Assembly: GCA_009781495.1 (NCBI GenBank)
Contig: WQYA01000003.1
Location: forward strand, 40,643-104,642
DNA: 64,000 bases
Source of the DNA: Cystobacterineae bacterium
GTDB taxonomy: Bacteria; Myxococcota; Myxococcia; Myxococcales; Myxococcaceae
Direction of reading: 5' to 3'
The stretch's first letter is position 1, and each line of letters begins with the position of its first letter. The translations under genes were made by a program, and so were the position numbers. A model generated the notes under the pieces. That model did no database searches, was not told the origin of the DNA, and saw nothing but the letters and a program-made list of their open reading frames with translations. This document shows positions 42,637 through 51,523 of this stretch, in pieces.

Positions 42637-44289
42637 ATGAGCAAAAAAGTTATCATTGTTGAGAGCGATGCTTCCTTGGCTGCTTCCATGCAGCAGGCAC
42701 TTTATCTGCAAGGCTATGAGGTCGAATCCACCCAGGATGGGAAAGCAGGTGTCGAGTTGCTTCGACGTATGCAACCCCAGCTCGCCGTCCTGGCCGTCAA
42801 ACTCCCTGCAGGCCAAAGCGGCTATATCATCTGCAAAAATATTAAAAAAGAAGCGGACCTTCAAAATACGAAGGTGCTGATTGTCGGAAACCCGGAGGGG
42901 TTTAGCGATCACAAAAAACTTCGTATACGTGCGGATGACTACCTCGCTACCCCCTTCGACTCGGACACCTTCGTCTATGTCGTTCAAAGCCTCATCGGCA
43001 AAACCAGCGCTCCCAAAGCCGCAGAAATGGCCCTCTTGGGCGAATCGGAAATCATCCCCTCGGGCGATGTGGAATCCGCAGATGAACCCTTGGCCGATGA
43101 TGAGTTCCATGAAATAGAAATAACAGAACCACCCCCACCTTCCTATTCCCCCTCCTCCTCTTCCCCTTCTTTCCCCGCCCCCCCGGTTTTTGCTCCCTCT
43201 GTTTCTTCTCCTTCTATTTCCTCTCCCTCTCTCCCTGCCCTCTCGGTTTCTTCTCCCTCTCTGACACCCCCCCCCGCGTCTTCTGTGAGCAGGAGCGGCG
43301 TCACTTTGTGGCCATCAACGGATCAACCCGGAGGTGGTTTGCTCCTTGAAAGCGAAAAAGCAGAGTTGCTCTCTCTGCGTGCCAAAACAACAGAGCTCCA
43401 AGACTCTCTGAATGAAGCACACCTTTCCAAATCGGAATTTCAGGAAAAAATCCAAGAACTTGAGGAATCACTCGAAAAAACACTGACGGACTTAGAAACA
43501 GCCCGTGCTGGCATTTCTACGGACAATAAGGACAAAGAAATTTTCTCCTTGCGCAACACCATTCACCAGCGCGACAAAGAGTTGCTTCAGTTGAAAAGCA
43601 CACTCCATGAGCGAGAACGAGAAACCATCGACTTGCGCGGCAAAATAAACCTCGTTGAACAAAACATATCCGAGCTTAACGACGAGTCGGCAAGAAAAGA
43701 CGCTCAACTCAAAACTTTGGGGTTGCGTGCGGATCAGCTCAGCGCAGAGCGGAAACGTCTCGAACAAAGCCTGTCTTCAAGCAAAGATGAAGCGCGCCAA
43801 AATGCTGCCCGGCTCATGACTCTGCAGTCTGAATATCAACAACTCAGCGGCGAATTGGCGGGAACGCGCGCGGAATTGGACACCTTGCATACCGTTAAAG
43901 CAGAGTTGGATGAAGAATTGTCCTCTCTCAAAACAAGCTCTGAGAGAGCTATTATGGGGCTTAAAGCAGACTTGAGCTCCCTTTCTCGTGACTTGGACAA
44001 TGAAAAGAATCGCGTCTCACATCTCTCAAAGTCTCTGGACGACACACAAGCCCAAAGAGAGCGTGAGGCCATGCAGGCTGCCGACGAAAAGGCTGCCATG
44101 GAGCAGAAAATTTTGGGGCTTGAAGACACTCAACGAAAACAAAACGAACGTTTGGGGCGTCTTTATGATCGTATCCGAGCCGATGAGCAAACTCGGGAGC
44201 GAACACGCAAAGCCCTTGCCATTGCGGTACAGCTCCTGGACGAAAAAGCCTTGCCTGAATCTGAGTCTGACTCAAAAGACAAAACCTAG
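42637..44289 (+). CDS. FrzS-like pseudo-receiver/coiled-coil protein
   Basis: A 550-residue protein with the layout of M. xanthus FrzS, a pole-to-pole motility protein for type IV pilus-driven movement. Residues 1-125 form a receiver-like domain (KKVIIVESDASLAASMQQAL, SGYIICKNIKK, KVLIVGNPEGFSDHKKL). A Pro/Ser-rich linker follows (about 155-225), then a long coiled coil (about 245-530) rich in Leu, Glu and Lys. At the place of the phospho-accepting Asp (VLAVKLPAGQ) there is Lys, so the domain cannot be phosphorylated and must act as a protein-binding module. No frz or pil genes are in this window. Confidence 0.85.
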   Translation: MSKKVIIVESDASLAASMQQALYLQGYEVESTQDGKAGVELLRRMQPQLAVLAVKLPAGQSGYIICKNIKKEADLQNTKVLIVGNPEGFSDHKKLRIRADDYLATPFDSDTFVYVVQSLIGKTSAPKAAEMALLGESEIIPSGDVESADEPLADDEFHEIEITEPPPPSYSPSSSSPSFPAPPVFAPSVSSPSISSPSLPALSVSSPSLTPPPASSVSRSGVTLWPSTDQPGGGLLLESEKAELLSLRAKTTELQDSLNEAHLSKSEFQEKIQELEESLEKTLTDLETARAGISTDNKDKEIFSLRNTIHQRDKELLQLKSTLHERERETIDLRGKINLVEQNISELNDESARKDAQLKTLGLRADQLSAERKRLEQSLSSSKDEARQNAARLMTLQSEYQQLSGELAGTRAELDTLHTVKAELDEELSSLKTSSERAIMGLKADLSSLSRDLDNEKNRVSHLSKSLDDTQAQREREAMQAADEKAAMEQKILGLEDTQRKQNERLGRLYDRIRADEQTRERTRKALAIAVQLLDEKALPESESDSKDKT

Positions 44290-44300
44290 AGGGTGCAGCG

Positions 44301-46142
44301 ATGCAACTCTTTCGCCTCGTCCCTCTCTGTCTCTTGGCCAGCGGTTGTGCGGTCCGTTACGCGATGCCCATGACCGCCCATGAGCTCGTCACCTACAACA
44401 CGAGCAAGGCGTTCGTCGTCTACCTGAGTCAGCCGGACGCGAGCCCCGCGGTCTGCGACACGAGCACCAAAGGCCCGCACATGAGCGAGTTCAACAAGGA
44501 TTTCCAGGACGCGCTCGTCACCGGATTCGTCAAGGGAAAGATTCCACCGGCGCTGTGGGTGCGCTGCATCAAACGGGTGCTCAGAGGCCTGCCTGAGGAG
44601 AGCGCGGCCTTGCTCCACGACCGGCTCGCGCGCGAGCTCCGAAAAATGTTGCGCAGCTCGGAGATCGAAAAAGATTCCCAGATGGGCGAACGCCTCTCGA
44701 CACTTCAGCTCTTGTATCTGGAACGCCGCAGAGATCAGAACGCGCACCCCAAAGTCGTCGCGCCAATGTTCGACGAGTTGCGCAAAGCCCTGGAGGGCAA
44801 GGCGATGGGCCCGGTCGCGCGAGCGATGGGAGGCGATCTTCTGACAATTGTCGAGATCGAAAACGGCCGCTGGCAAGGTCAGGAGATCAGCATCACGACC
44901 ATTGATGAATTGGCCGCAGCCGGAGACGAGACAAACCTGTGGCGCATCGCCAAGCGCCACCCGAGCCCCGAGCTGCGCATAGAGGCGAGCCGGCGCATCA
45001 TTCGAATTCACATCGCGCTCTCGTCGTTCTCCGAGGTGCAGGCCGCGGCCACGGATGTCGAGGATCGCGTGCTCGCCGAGGGAAACAATCGCGTTTCGCT
45101 CGTGGACTTTCCACTCGTACGTGCGTGGCTTGTGGACTCGAAGGCGCCCAAGCGCAACGTGCGGATACGCCAGGATGTCTGGAACCAGAGGGCGAAACTC
45201 TTGGGATATTCAGCGGATACGAAGAAGTTGTCGGTGCTGCCAGATTTGAGCTTTGGCGAGATACTGTGGGCCGAGCTGCAGTCAGTCTCCAGGCCCGTCA
45301 CCGTTTGCGAGAACCGAAAAAGCCTCAATCCATTGCCCTGCATCCACATCTCCGACATCTCGCTCGACAATCCATTCACCTATTTGGAAGGGAAAAGGTT
45401 GTTCCGCTTCCGCGACAACTTGGGCGTGGCGAAGGTGGTGCCACTGGCCGCGAACGATGATTTCATGTTGCCGCTGCGCATAGGCGGAGTGCCCGCGACG
45501 GCGTTGAGATGGGGTCTCTTCTTCGAGCAGCCGGAAAATCTTATTTTCAAGGGGCGCGCGCCAGGCGGCGACGGGCCGAACTTGGTCGTGCACATTGAAC
45601 GACCTCATCACGCTCGTTTCGTTTTCTATGTGACCGCACCCTCTGGAACCTATATTGCAATACTGCAGACTGGTGACTTGGGGCGATATGGTGTGGCAAC
45701 CATAGGAGCGCAGGGCTTCGCGGGCGCTCCTGGTTTCTCGGGGACGCCGGGGACCGATGGCGGAGCGTGCCAGGACGGTGGGAATGGCGGCGACGGCGGA
45801 GCTGGCTACAATGGCGGCCCAGGTGGCGACGGCGGCGATGTGCTTGTGCGCATCTTCTGCGGCCAGTACAACTGCGAGGAAACGGTCAATATGCTCAGTG
45901 GTGTCGTGTGGAGCCAAGGTGGTGCTGGAGGACCAGGAGGAGAGGGGGGCTCGGGAGGCAGGGGCGGTCATGGCGGCTCTGCTCAATCGAACAGCACCTA
46001 CACTGACAGCAATGGGAATCAGCACGAGAATAACGACGGCTGCAGCGCTGGATCGGACGGAAGCCCGGGATGGAATGGCGCGGACGGCTATGACGGGCGT
46101 GACGGCTCGCCTGGACGAGTCACCATAGAGGTTGTGCGGTAG
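44301..46142 (+). CDS. lipoprotein with collagen-like Gly-rich C-terminus
   Basis: A 613-residue exported lipoprotein: MQLFRLVPLCLLASGC ends in a lipobox. About 60-440 is a mixed helical region I cannot assign, followed by a beta-rich part. The last 140 residues hold collagen-like Gly repeats (GAQGFAGAPGFSGTPGTDGG; GGNGGDGGAGYNGGPGGDGG) interrupted by a Cys-containing insert. Codon use is strikingly GC-rich compared with both neighbours (endings in C/G, many GCG and CGC), suggesting transfer from a typical high-GC myxobacterium. The gene starts 11 bases after the FrzS-like gene, probably by insertion next to it. Confidence 0.75.
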   Translation: MQLFRLVPLCLLASGCAVRYAMPMTAHELVTYNTSKAFVVYLSQPDASPAVCDTSTKGPHMSEFNKDFQDALVTGFVKGKIPPALWVRCIKRVLRGLPEESAALLHDRLARELRKMLRSSEIEKDSQMGERLSTLQLLYLERRRDQNAHPKVVAPMFDELRKALEGKAMGPVARAMGGDLLTIVEIENGRWQGQEISITTIDELAAAGDETNLWRIAKRHPSPELRIEASRRIIRIHIALSSFSEVQAAATDVEDRVLAEGNNRVSLVDFPLVRAWLVDSKAPKRNVRIRQDVWNQRAKLLGYSADTKKLSVLPDLSFGEILWAELQSVSRPVTVCENRKSLNPLPCIHISDISLDNPFTYLEGKRLFRFRDNLGVAKVVPLAANDDFMLPLRIGGVPATALRWGLFFEQPENLIFKGRAPGGDGPNLVVHIERPHHARFVFYVTAPSGTYIAILQTGDLGRYGVATIGAQGFAGAPGFSGTPGTDGGACQDGGNGGDGGAGYNGGPGGDGGDVLVRIFCGQYNCEETVNMLSGVVWSQGGAGGPGGEGGSGGRGGHGGSAQSNSTYTDSNGNQHENNDGCSAGSDGSPGWNGADGYDGRDGSPGRVTIEVVR

Positions 46143-46219
46143 GGCGCGCTCTTGGCCGAGGTGCATGCTCCCAGCAAAAACGAAGTCCAACAAAGAGAAA
46201 GTGTCAAAGTGAAACCGGC

Positions 46220-47290
46220 CTAAGCTTTTTTTTGTACGGCCAGTTTCTTGGCCATCGTTTGGATGACGTTGGGGACGTTTTTGTCTTTCGCAAGGGCTCT
46301 CACATCGCTCTCCCTCAACGTGGACAAAAGCTGCATGCTTATGGCCTGAGGTACTTTCGCGTTTTTGGTGAGCGCCAACTTAATGGGATAAAACTTCAGC
46401 CATTCTCGGTTTCGAAAAACAATTCGCAAAATTTCTTCGGAGGTAGTTCGGTTTTGAGCAATGCCCAAAATCTCCGCCTCCGTTATCCGGGGACTTTGTA
46501 TTGCCGCAACGGCAACCAAACGGTTGGTGTCTCTCAGCAACAATGTCCGAATCTCTTTGTTGCCACGCATGGCCAGCTTTATTTTTTCAGAGACGCTCAT
46601 TTTCAAAATTTTCTGAGACAAACTCAGCCTCTTTCCTTCTTCCAGAGGCAAAGCCTTCTCATCTACAATGCTTGAAAATTCCTCAACCAACTCAGCCGAC
46701 GTCGGGCTTCCTTCAGGCGCAGTCTTTCCAAAAACACGCATTTGGGCTTCTTGCATCGCAGGCAAGTCTTCGAGAAACACGCCACTCCTCACAGCAAACT
46801 CGCAAACACTGTCCACAAGTACAGGAGTCGCATTGGGATTTTGGCAAATTTGGCGAAGCATCTCCTCATGTCGCAACAATCGCAGCTGATTGAGGCCAAT
46901 AAGCTCCAAAACCTCCGTGTTGCAATGACTTGCACAACGCGCAATGGCCTCATCTGAAGTGGCTGTGTTGGCAACCAACAACTTGGCATAGTTGGCATTC
47001 GCCCAGTGCAAGTCCAACAACCAATCCAAAACTTCTGTTTGCAAACGCTCATCTCTCCCAATGCTGACCATAAATTTCTCAGAAATATTGCGCGCCGACA
47101 ACTGAGCTGCCTCTCGAATCTCTGGAACCAAGTCAACACTCAGCAGAAAAAGCACAGCAATAAAGTCCGACGGCGTTAAAGGCAAGGCCCCCTTTGCGGC
47201 CATCAGCCGCAAAGGAATCGGTGAAGATGGATCTACATGTTTGCGGATCGTTGACGGCAAAGTGTTCAGCAACAAGGGCACATCTGTCAT
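46220..47290 (-). CDS. repeat protein of unknown function linked to coaX
   Basis: The 356-residue protein is all-helical with short repeating units built around positions such as AVAAIQSPRITEAEILGIAQNRTTSEEILRIV (shown in part), resembling HEAT-like or DUF2336-like arrays. No catalytic motif and no signal peptide are seen. Its ATG overlaps the coaX stop (ATGA), so it is the last gene of the birA-coaX group. It is probably a cytosolic scaffold; function unknown. Confidence 0.7.
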   Translation of the reverse strand: MTDVPLLLNTLPSTIRKHVDPSSPIPLRLMAAKGALPLTPSDFIAVLFLLSVDLVPEIREAAQLSARNISEKFMVSIGRDERLQTEVLDWLLDLHWANANYAKLLVANTATSDEAIARCASHCNTEVLELIGLNQLRLLRHEEMLRQICQNPNATPVLVDSVCEFAVRSGVFLEDLPAMQEAQMRVFGKTAPEGSPTSAELVEEFSSIVDEKALPLEEGKRLSLSQKILKMSVSEKIKLAMRGNKEIRTLLLRDTNRLVAVAAIQSPRITEAEILGIAQNRTTSEEILRIVFRNREWLKFYPIKLALTKNAKVPQAISMQLLSTLRESDVRALAKDKNVPNVIQTMAKKLAVQKKA

Positions 47291-48054
47291 TCTTTGTTTC
47301 TCTCAAAAAGAATTTGCAACCCCTCTAGGGTTAGGAATGCGTCTGTCTCTTCAATGCAACGGCTTTCTTTTGCCAGAATCATCGCAAGCCCTCCTGTCGC
47401 AATAACAAATAATGTCTCGCCCCTCTCTTTCGCAATACGTTCGCAAATACCGTCCACCATCGCTGCAAAACCAAACACAAGTCCAGCCTGCATAGAGTGA
47501 ATGGTGTTCTTCCCAAGGCAGGAAGGCGGCTGAACAAACTCTATGCGAGGCAATTTGGCCGCTCTCTGAAACAAAGCTTGCATCGAAATCTCAATGCCGG
47601 GACAAATGGCGCCCCCCAAATATTCACCACGCGCACTGACAACATCAAAAGTGGTTGCCGTCCCAAAGTCGACAACAATTAACGCTCGCTTCTTCTTCTC
47701 AAATGCGGCAACAGCATTGACAATGCGATCGGCTCCCACTTCTCTCGGGTTGTCATATAAAACAGGCATGCCCGTTTTGATGCCAGGCCCTACAAAGAAA
47801 AGTTTTTGAGAAAAATAACGCTGCCCCATCTGCTCCAACCCATGCTGCACAGAAGGCACTACGCTGGAAACGGCAATCCCTTTCACAGCCTTCGTGTCAA
47901 ACCCGGAAAATGCAAACAACTGCAGCAACAATATGCCCCATTCGTCACATGTCCTTTTGTCTGAAGTCTCTATGCGCCAATGAGCCAACAAATGTCCTGC
48001 ACGAAATACACCCAGGACAGTGTTGGTATTCCCCACATCAATGCAAAGCAACAT
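47287..48054 (-). CDS. coaX: type III pantothenate kinase
   Basis: CoaX phosphorylates pantothenate, the first committed step to coenzyme A; 255 residues as usual. It opens MLLCIDVGNTNTVLGVF (phosphate loop with catalytic Asp), followed by VVDFGTATTFDVV, GADRIVN and ATGGLA. It lies 26 bases after birA and overlaps the next gene by four bases. The pairing birA-coaX is common in bacteria. Confidence 0.95.
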   Translation of the reverse strand: MLLCIDVGNTNTVLGVFRAGHLLAHWRIETSDKRTCDEWGILLLQLFAFSGFDTKAVKGIAVSSVVPSVQHGLEQMGQRYFSQKLFFVGPGIKTGMPVLYDNPREVGADRIVNAVAAFEKKKRALIVVDFGTATTFDVVSARGEYLGGAICPGIEISMQALFQRAAKLPRIEFVQPPSCLGKNTIHSMQAGLVFGFAAMVDGICERIAKERGETLFVIATGGLAMILAKESRCIEETDAFLTLEGLQILFERNKE

Positions 48055-48080
48055 CTTCTGACCTCACTGAAATAAGAAAT

Positions 48081-48887
48081 TTAAGCAGGTCTCAAATGCT
48101 CCACATCTCCTGCCAAAATGCAAAACTCTTGGCCATCGTCACCCTTGAGCACCAAAGCCCCCGTAGAATCTATATGCAACGCCTCCCCCTCCTTCACCTC
48201 ATTCCCTAAGTCTAGTCGAACACGTTGCCCTAAAGTCGAAGAAAGCGCTGTCCAGGCTGCTGCAATGGGAATAAATCCTTCGCTCGCATATAAGTCGAAC
48301 CAACTCTCCAGGTGCTGAAGTAAAACGGCCAATACACAAGCTTTGGACTGAAGCCCCCCCAAAGCTGCAGCTAAAGAAGTCGCTCTGGCTCTTAAGTCTT
48401 CAGGAAAATCTTCTTCTCGGCCGTTTACGTTAACACCTATTCCAACCACAACCCCTTGGGTCTTCTTCCCATCCGAAACAAGCTCCGTCAAAATCCCAAC
48501 GAGTTTCTTTCCCCCCACCTGCAAATCATTCGGCCACTTTATCCAAACCTCTGCTCCCAACTCCCGAAGGGCTTTTGCCAGCGCAACCGCTGTCACCAAA
48601 GTCAACTCAGGAGCACAATGCAGCGGCAAATTCGGCTTCAACAAAACAGAAAAAAACAAACCACCCGACACAGAAAACCAACTCCGGCCTCTTCTTCCAC
48701 GGCCTTGCCTCTGCTGCTCGCAAACCACAACATCTCCATGGCAACCTGTCGTCTGTGCCAAAAGCTTGGCTTGCGTGTTGGTGGAATCTAAACTTTCCCA
48801 GTGAAAAAAATTCTTCCCCATCCAGGTTGTACGCAAAAACGGCTTAACCTTGTCAAAACGGACAGAGTTGTTCGAGCTTTCTTTCAC
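48081..48887 (-). CDS. birA: biotin-[acetyl-CoA-carboxylase] ligase, monofunctional
   Basis: The 268-residue ligase adenylates biotin and attaches it to carboxylase carrier protein. Motifs: HWESLDSTNTQAK, the biotinyl-AMP loop GRGRRGRSW, IKWPNDLQVGGKKLVGILTE and GIGVNVNG; a C-terminal SH3-like domain follows. No N-terminal winged helix is present, so it is not a repressor. The first 25 residues are not conserved and the true start might be at a later Met, but the ATG at 48887 overlaps the upstream stop, which argues for it. Confidence 0.94.
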   Translation of the reverse strand: MKESSNNSVRFDKVKPFLRTTWMGKNFFHWESLDSTNTQAKLLAQTTGCHGDVVVCEQQRQGRGRRGRSWFSVSGGLFFSVLLKPNLPLHCAPELTLVTAVALAKALRELGAEVWIKWPNDLQVGGKKLVGILTELVSDGKKTQGVVVGIGVNVNGREEDFPEDLRARATSLAAALGGLQSKACVLAVLLQHLESWFDLYASEGFIPIAAAWTALSSTLGQRVRLDLGNEVKEGEALHIDSTGALVLKGDDGQEFCILAGDVEHLRPA

Positions 48888-49735
48888 GGTTGCACCCGAA
48901 GTCTTCTCTCTGTCGCACCTTCAAGCTCACCCAAAAGCTCCTTCGCCTGCAAGGCCAAATGCTCATCATCCTCCCCTTGCGCAATCGTAAATAAAAATGC
49001 TTTGGCACTTTCACCCCCAACTGCAGCAACAGCATAAAGCACTTCTTGACGCAGCAAAGGCCCTTGTCTCAGGAAAAGCTCTGCCAAGGCGGACGCTGCA
49101 CGCTCATCTTGTAGCTCCACGAGAAAGCCTACTGCACGCCTCACACCTCCAATATCCTTGCTTTGCAATTCTTTCAAAAGCTCTGGGAAAACAGCTTTGT
49201 TCTTTCGACTAGACAACACCTGCATCGCCGCAAAACGCATGGGAGACATCGGCTTTTGAGCTTCCTTTAATAACCGTCTGTCTCCCAGTTGACTGGCCTT
49301 CCACAACACCTCTCCATCCTTAAGCAACTCGTCTACCAAAACATCGGTTTCAATATAAACCTCTTGGGGACTCAAAGCGTGCATGGGTACTTGAAACCAA
49401 CTTTCTCTTTGCAAACGCCAAACAGTCTCTGAATTTTTTCCAAACTTGAGCGCAACAACAAGGACAGCATTCGCATTCTCCCAATGCTCATCCAATAAAA
49501 TGTCCCAGACAACAACGGAGGCTTGTGCGTCTTTCTCCACCTCTTTAAAGCCGGGCGTTTGAGCCATCCTCTTCATCAATGACTGACGAATCCTGTCTTT
49601 GTCCAGGCCCAGGCCTAAAACCGTTTCGTCAAAAGAAACATCCACTCGCCAATAACGCAAAGGAGCTTGAGAAAAACACCCCCAACACAATAGCCAAACC
49701 CATGCAAAAAACAAAAATCTGCCTGGGTGGTGCAA
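48884..49735 (-). CDS. HEAT-repeat lipoprotein-like protein
   Basis: A 283-residue exported protein. The N-terminus FFAWVWLLCWGC looks like a lipobox. About 20-120 is a mixed domain (RYWRVDVSFDETVLGLGLD), and about 150-275 has HEAT-type repeats (VRRAVGFLVELQDERAASALAELF). It is translationally coupled to birA by an ATGA overlap and starts two bases after the HARE-HTH gene ends. Function unknown. Confidence 0.7.
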   Translation of the reverse strand: MHHPGRFLFFAWVWLLCWGCFSQAPLRYWRVDVSFDETVLGLGLDKDRIRQSLMKRMAQTPGFKEVEKDAQASVVVWDILLDEHWENANAVLVVALKFGKNSETVWRLQRESWFQVPMHALSPQEVYIETDVLVDELLKDGEVLWKASQLGDRRLLKEAQKPMSPMRFAAMQVLSSRKNKAVFPELLKELQSKDIGGVRRAVGFLVELQDERAASALAELFLRQGPLLRQEVLYAVAAVGGESAKAFLFTIAQGEDDEHLALQAKELLGELEGATERRLRVQP

Positions 49736-49737
49736 GG

Positions 49738-51366
49738 CTAGGCTTCCTCAGTCGACTGGCTTGGAGGCCATGCTTCCACCAACTCTCCTGTCCTCTCAAC
49801 AGCTGACTCCTCAAAACCCCCTTGCCTTCCCTCAAACCCATTCTCTTCTGGAGATGTGTTTTCGGACATTGGCGTGGACTGCAAACCAGCCCCCGTCTCC
49901 TCCGGCAACAATCTGCGCACCCTGCGACGCCTCCGGTTTCTCTTTCGGCGAACAGTACCGGCTTCTCCCTCACCCTCCTCCTCTCGCGCCGACACATTCT
50001 CCGAGGACTCATCAGAGTTCCCTTTTGGAAATGCCGTCTCATGATGCTGACGCTCACGTAGGCGGGCTTCGCGTTTCGCATGCATCGCTACAACTTCACT
50101 TCGCAGCTTCTCAAAGAAAACTTCATCTAACTCAAAAAACTCTATGACGTGTTTTTGGACTCCTAACCCCGTCTCTAAAAACTTTTCAGCTAAAGCATCC
50201 CCACACCACAACATTACCAAAGGTTCACCATTTAACAGCGCTTCGTTTCTTGCCTCTCCACGCAAATCTCCCGCAGAACAAAGCATGCCCAGTGTGGCGT
50301 GGTGATGATGGAGATCATTCCGAAGCGCTTGGATGTGTTTGCGCTCTATGGCGATTGCCCCAGAAAGCAAGCGGATGGAATAACGAATATCCAAACTGCC
50401 TTCTCGCCTCCTGGCTGTCAGCAAAACAGCCTCCTTGGAGCGCTTTGCAATTTTTATTTCTCGAAAACGCTCTGCTCCCAAAAGCTTCAACATTGCTCGC
50501 TCGAAAATACGTGTCTCAAGCTCCGCTAAATAATTCCTAAAAAACCTCCACATGGCCTTGCGCTCATCACGTGCCCACGAGCGCAAATTGTTTTGTTGAT
50601 CCTCCATCCTTTGCCGAGAAACCTTCTGACCCATGCCAGACTTCGCTGCAACAGCTCGCCCATTCTCAAGCTGAGCATTGAGTGCTCGCTCGAAACCCTC
50701 TTGAATCTCTTCAAACCCAAGCCCTTGAGAATCGAGTTGAAGCTCCCACTTGCCATTGGCCGCTTCCTGACACTGAAACTGTGGCCTCCTTCCAGCATCT
50801 ATTCGACGCTGATTGTCTTCAGCCAACGCTGCCAACAGCGTCGACAACTCACAATCATTGCTGGCAAGCTCCCTCGCTTTCGCTTCACGCAAAAGCTCGT
50901 CCGCCATGAGAGGACGAGTAGCATCGGATAAAAGCTCAAACCCCACCTCAGATATGGGTGGAAACCGCCTCTTGCGCCCTTCCCCCTCCTCCCGACGCTT
51001 GCTTGCCAAACTCTTCCCAAGAAAACGAACGTTCTCTTCACTGGCTTGCGGATGGCGTTCCGGAGAACGAAGCGGCAATACCTTCTCTGAAAAAGGCAAC
51101 AACAGCGTGTCCAGAAAAGCAAGCGCATCTGCATCTTCCGGCAACATCCATTCCGTCAACGCAAACGTATCCTTCGCTGTCACCATAATCGGCTTGTCGT
51201 GCATACGCTTGGCTACAGCCCTTAGACGTGCCAACATCGTCATCTCAGGAGTCTTGCCAATGTGCGACAAAAGCCCTTCTTCCAAAGAGAGTTTGGTTAT
51301 CTCCTGATATGTTAGCGGGTTCCCTGCTTTAGCTAAAACCTGAAGTGCTGCCTCATAAAAAGTCAT
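49738..51366 (-). CDS. HARE-HTH protein with Mrr-like nuclease domain
   Basis: The 542-residue protein starts with a HARE-HTH domain (TFYEAALQVLAKAGNPLTYQEITKLSLEEGLL), a winged helix found in restriction and chromatin proteins. A second helical part (about 120-210) also looks HARE-like. About 275-420 resembles the Mrr/restriction endonuclease fold: RFFRNYLAELETRIFERAMLKLLG, then LDIRYSIRLLSG and ERKHIQALR, where the Asp and the E-x-K could be the D and (E/Q)xK site. The C-terminus is acidic and Arg-rich (RRKRNRRRRRVRR), probably disordered and nucleic-acid binding. Chromosomal, next to housekeeping genes, so perhaps not a restriction enzyme. Confidence 0.7.
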   Translation of the reverse strand: MTFYEAALQVLAKAGNPLTYQEITKLSLEEGLLSHIGKTPEMTMLARLRAVAKRMHDKPIMVTAKDTFALTEWMLPEDADALAFLDTLLLPFSEKVLPLRSPERHPQASEENVRFLGKSLASKRREEGEGRKRRFPPISEVGFELLSDATRPLMADELLREAKARELASNDCELSTLLAALAEDNQRRIDAGRRPQFQCQEAANGKWELQLDSQGLGFEEIQEGFERALNAQLENGRAVAAKSGMGQKVSRQRMEDQQNNLRSWARDERKAMWRFFRNYLAELETRIFERAMLKLLGAERFREIKIAKRSKEAVLLTARRREGSLDIRYSIRLLSGAIAIERKHIQALRNDLHHHHATLGMLCSAGDLRGEARNEALLNGEPLVMLWCGDALAEKFLETGLGVQKHVIEFFELDEVFFEKLRSEVVAMHAKREARLRERQHHETAFPKGNSDESSENVSAREEEGEGEAGTVRRKRNRRRRRVRRLLPEETGAGLQSTPMSENTSPEENGFEGRQGGFEESAVERTGELVEAWPPSQSTEEA

Positions 51367-51523
51367 AGGTGTTGAAAACCAAGTTCAAAAAATAAAAGGG
51401 ACACTCCCCAGTCCTCTTGCATGCATGCATCCACAATGCAACTTATCTCTAACAATGCCCTCCCACGCCTCTCCTGTCTTCACATTCTCAACCCAGTCCG
51501 CAACACTTCATCCTTGAGTCGAA

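Noticed and set aside
41344..43110. 588-codon minus-strand open frame opposite ald and the FrzS-like gene
   Set aside because: It covers two recognisable genes and the intergenic terminator; Gly/Phe/His-rich shadow composition.
44301..46142. Phage tail-fibre gene because of collagen-like repeats
   Set aside because: It has a lipoprotein signal peptide and no phage genes nearby.
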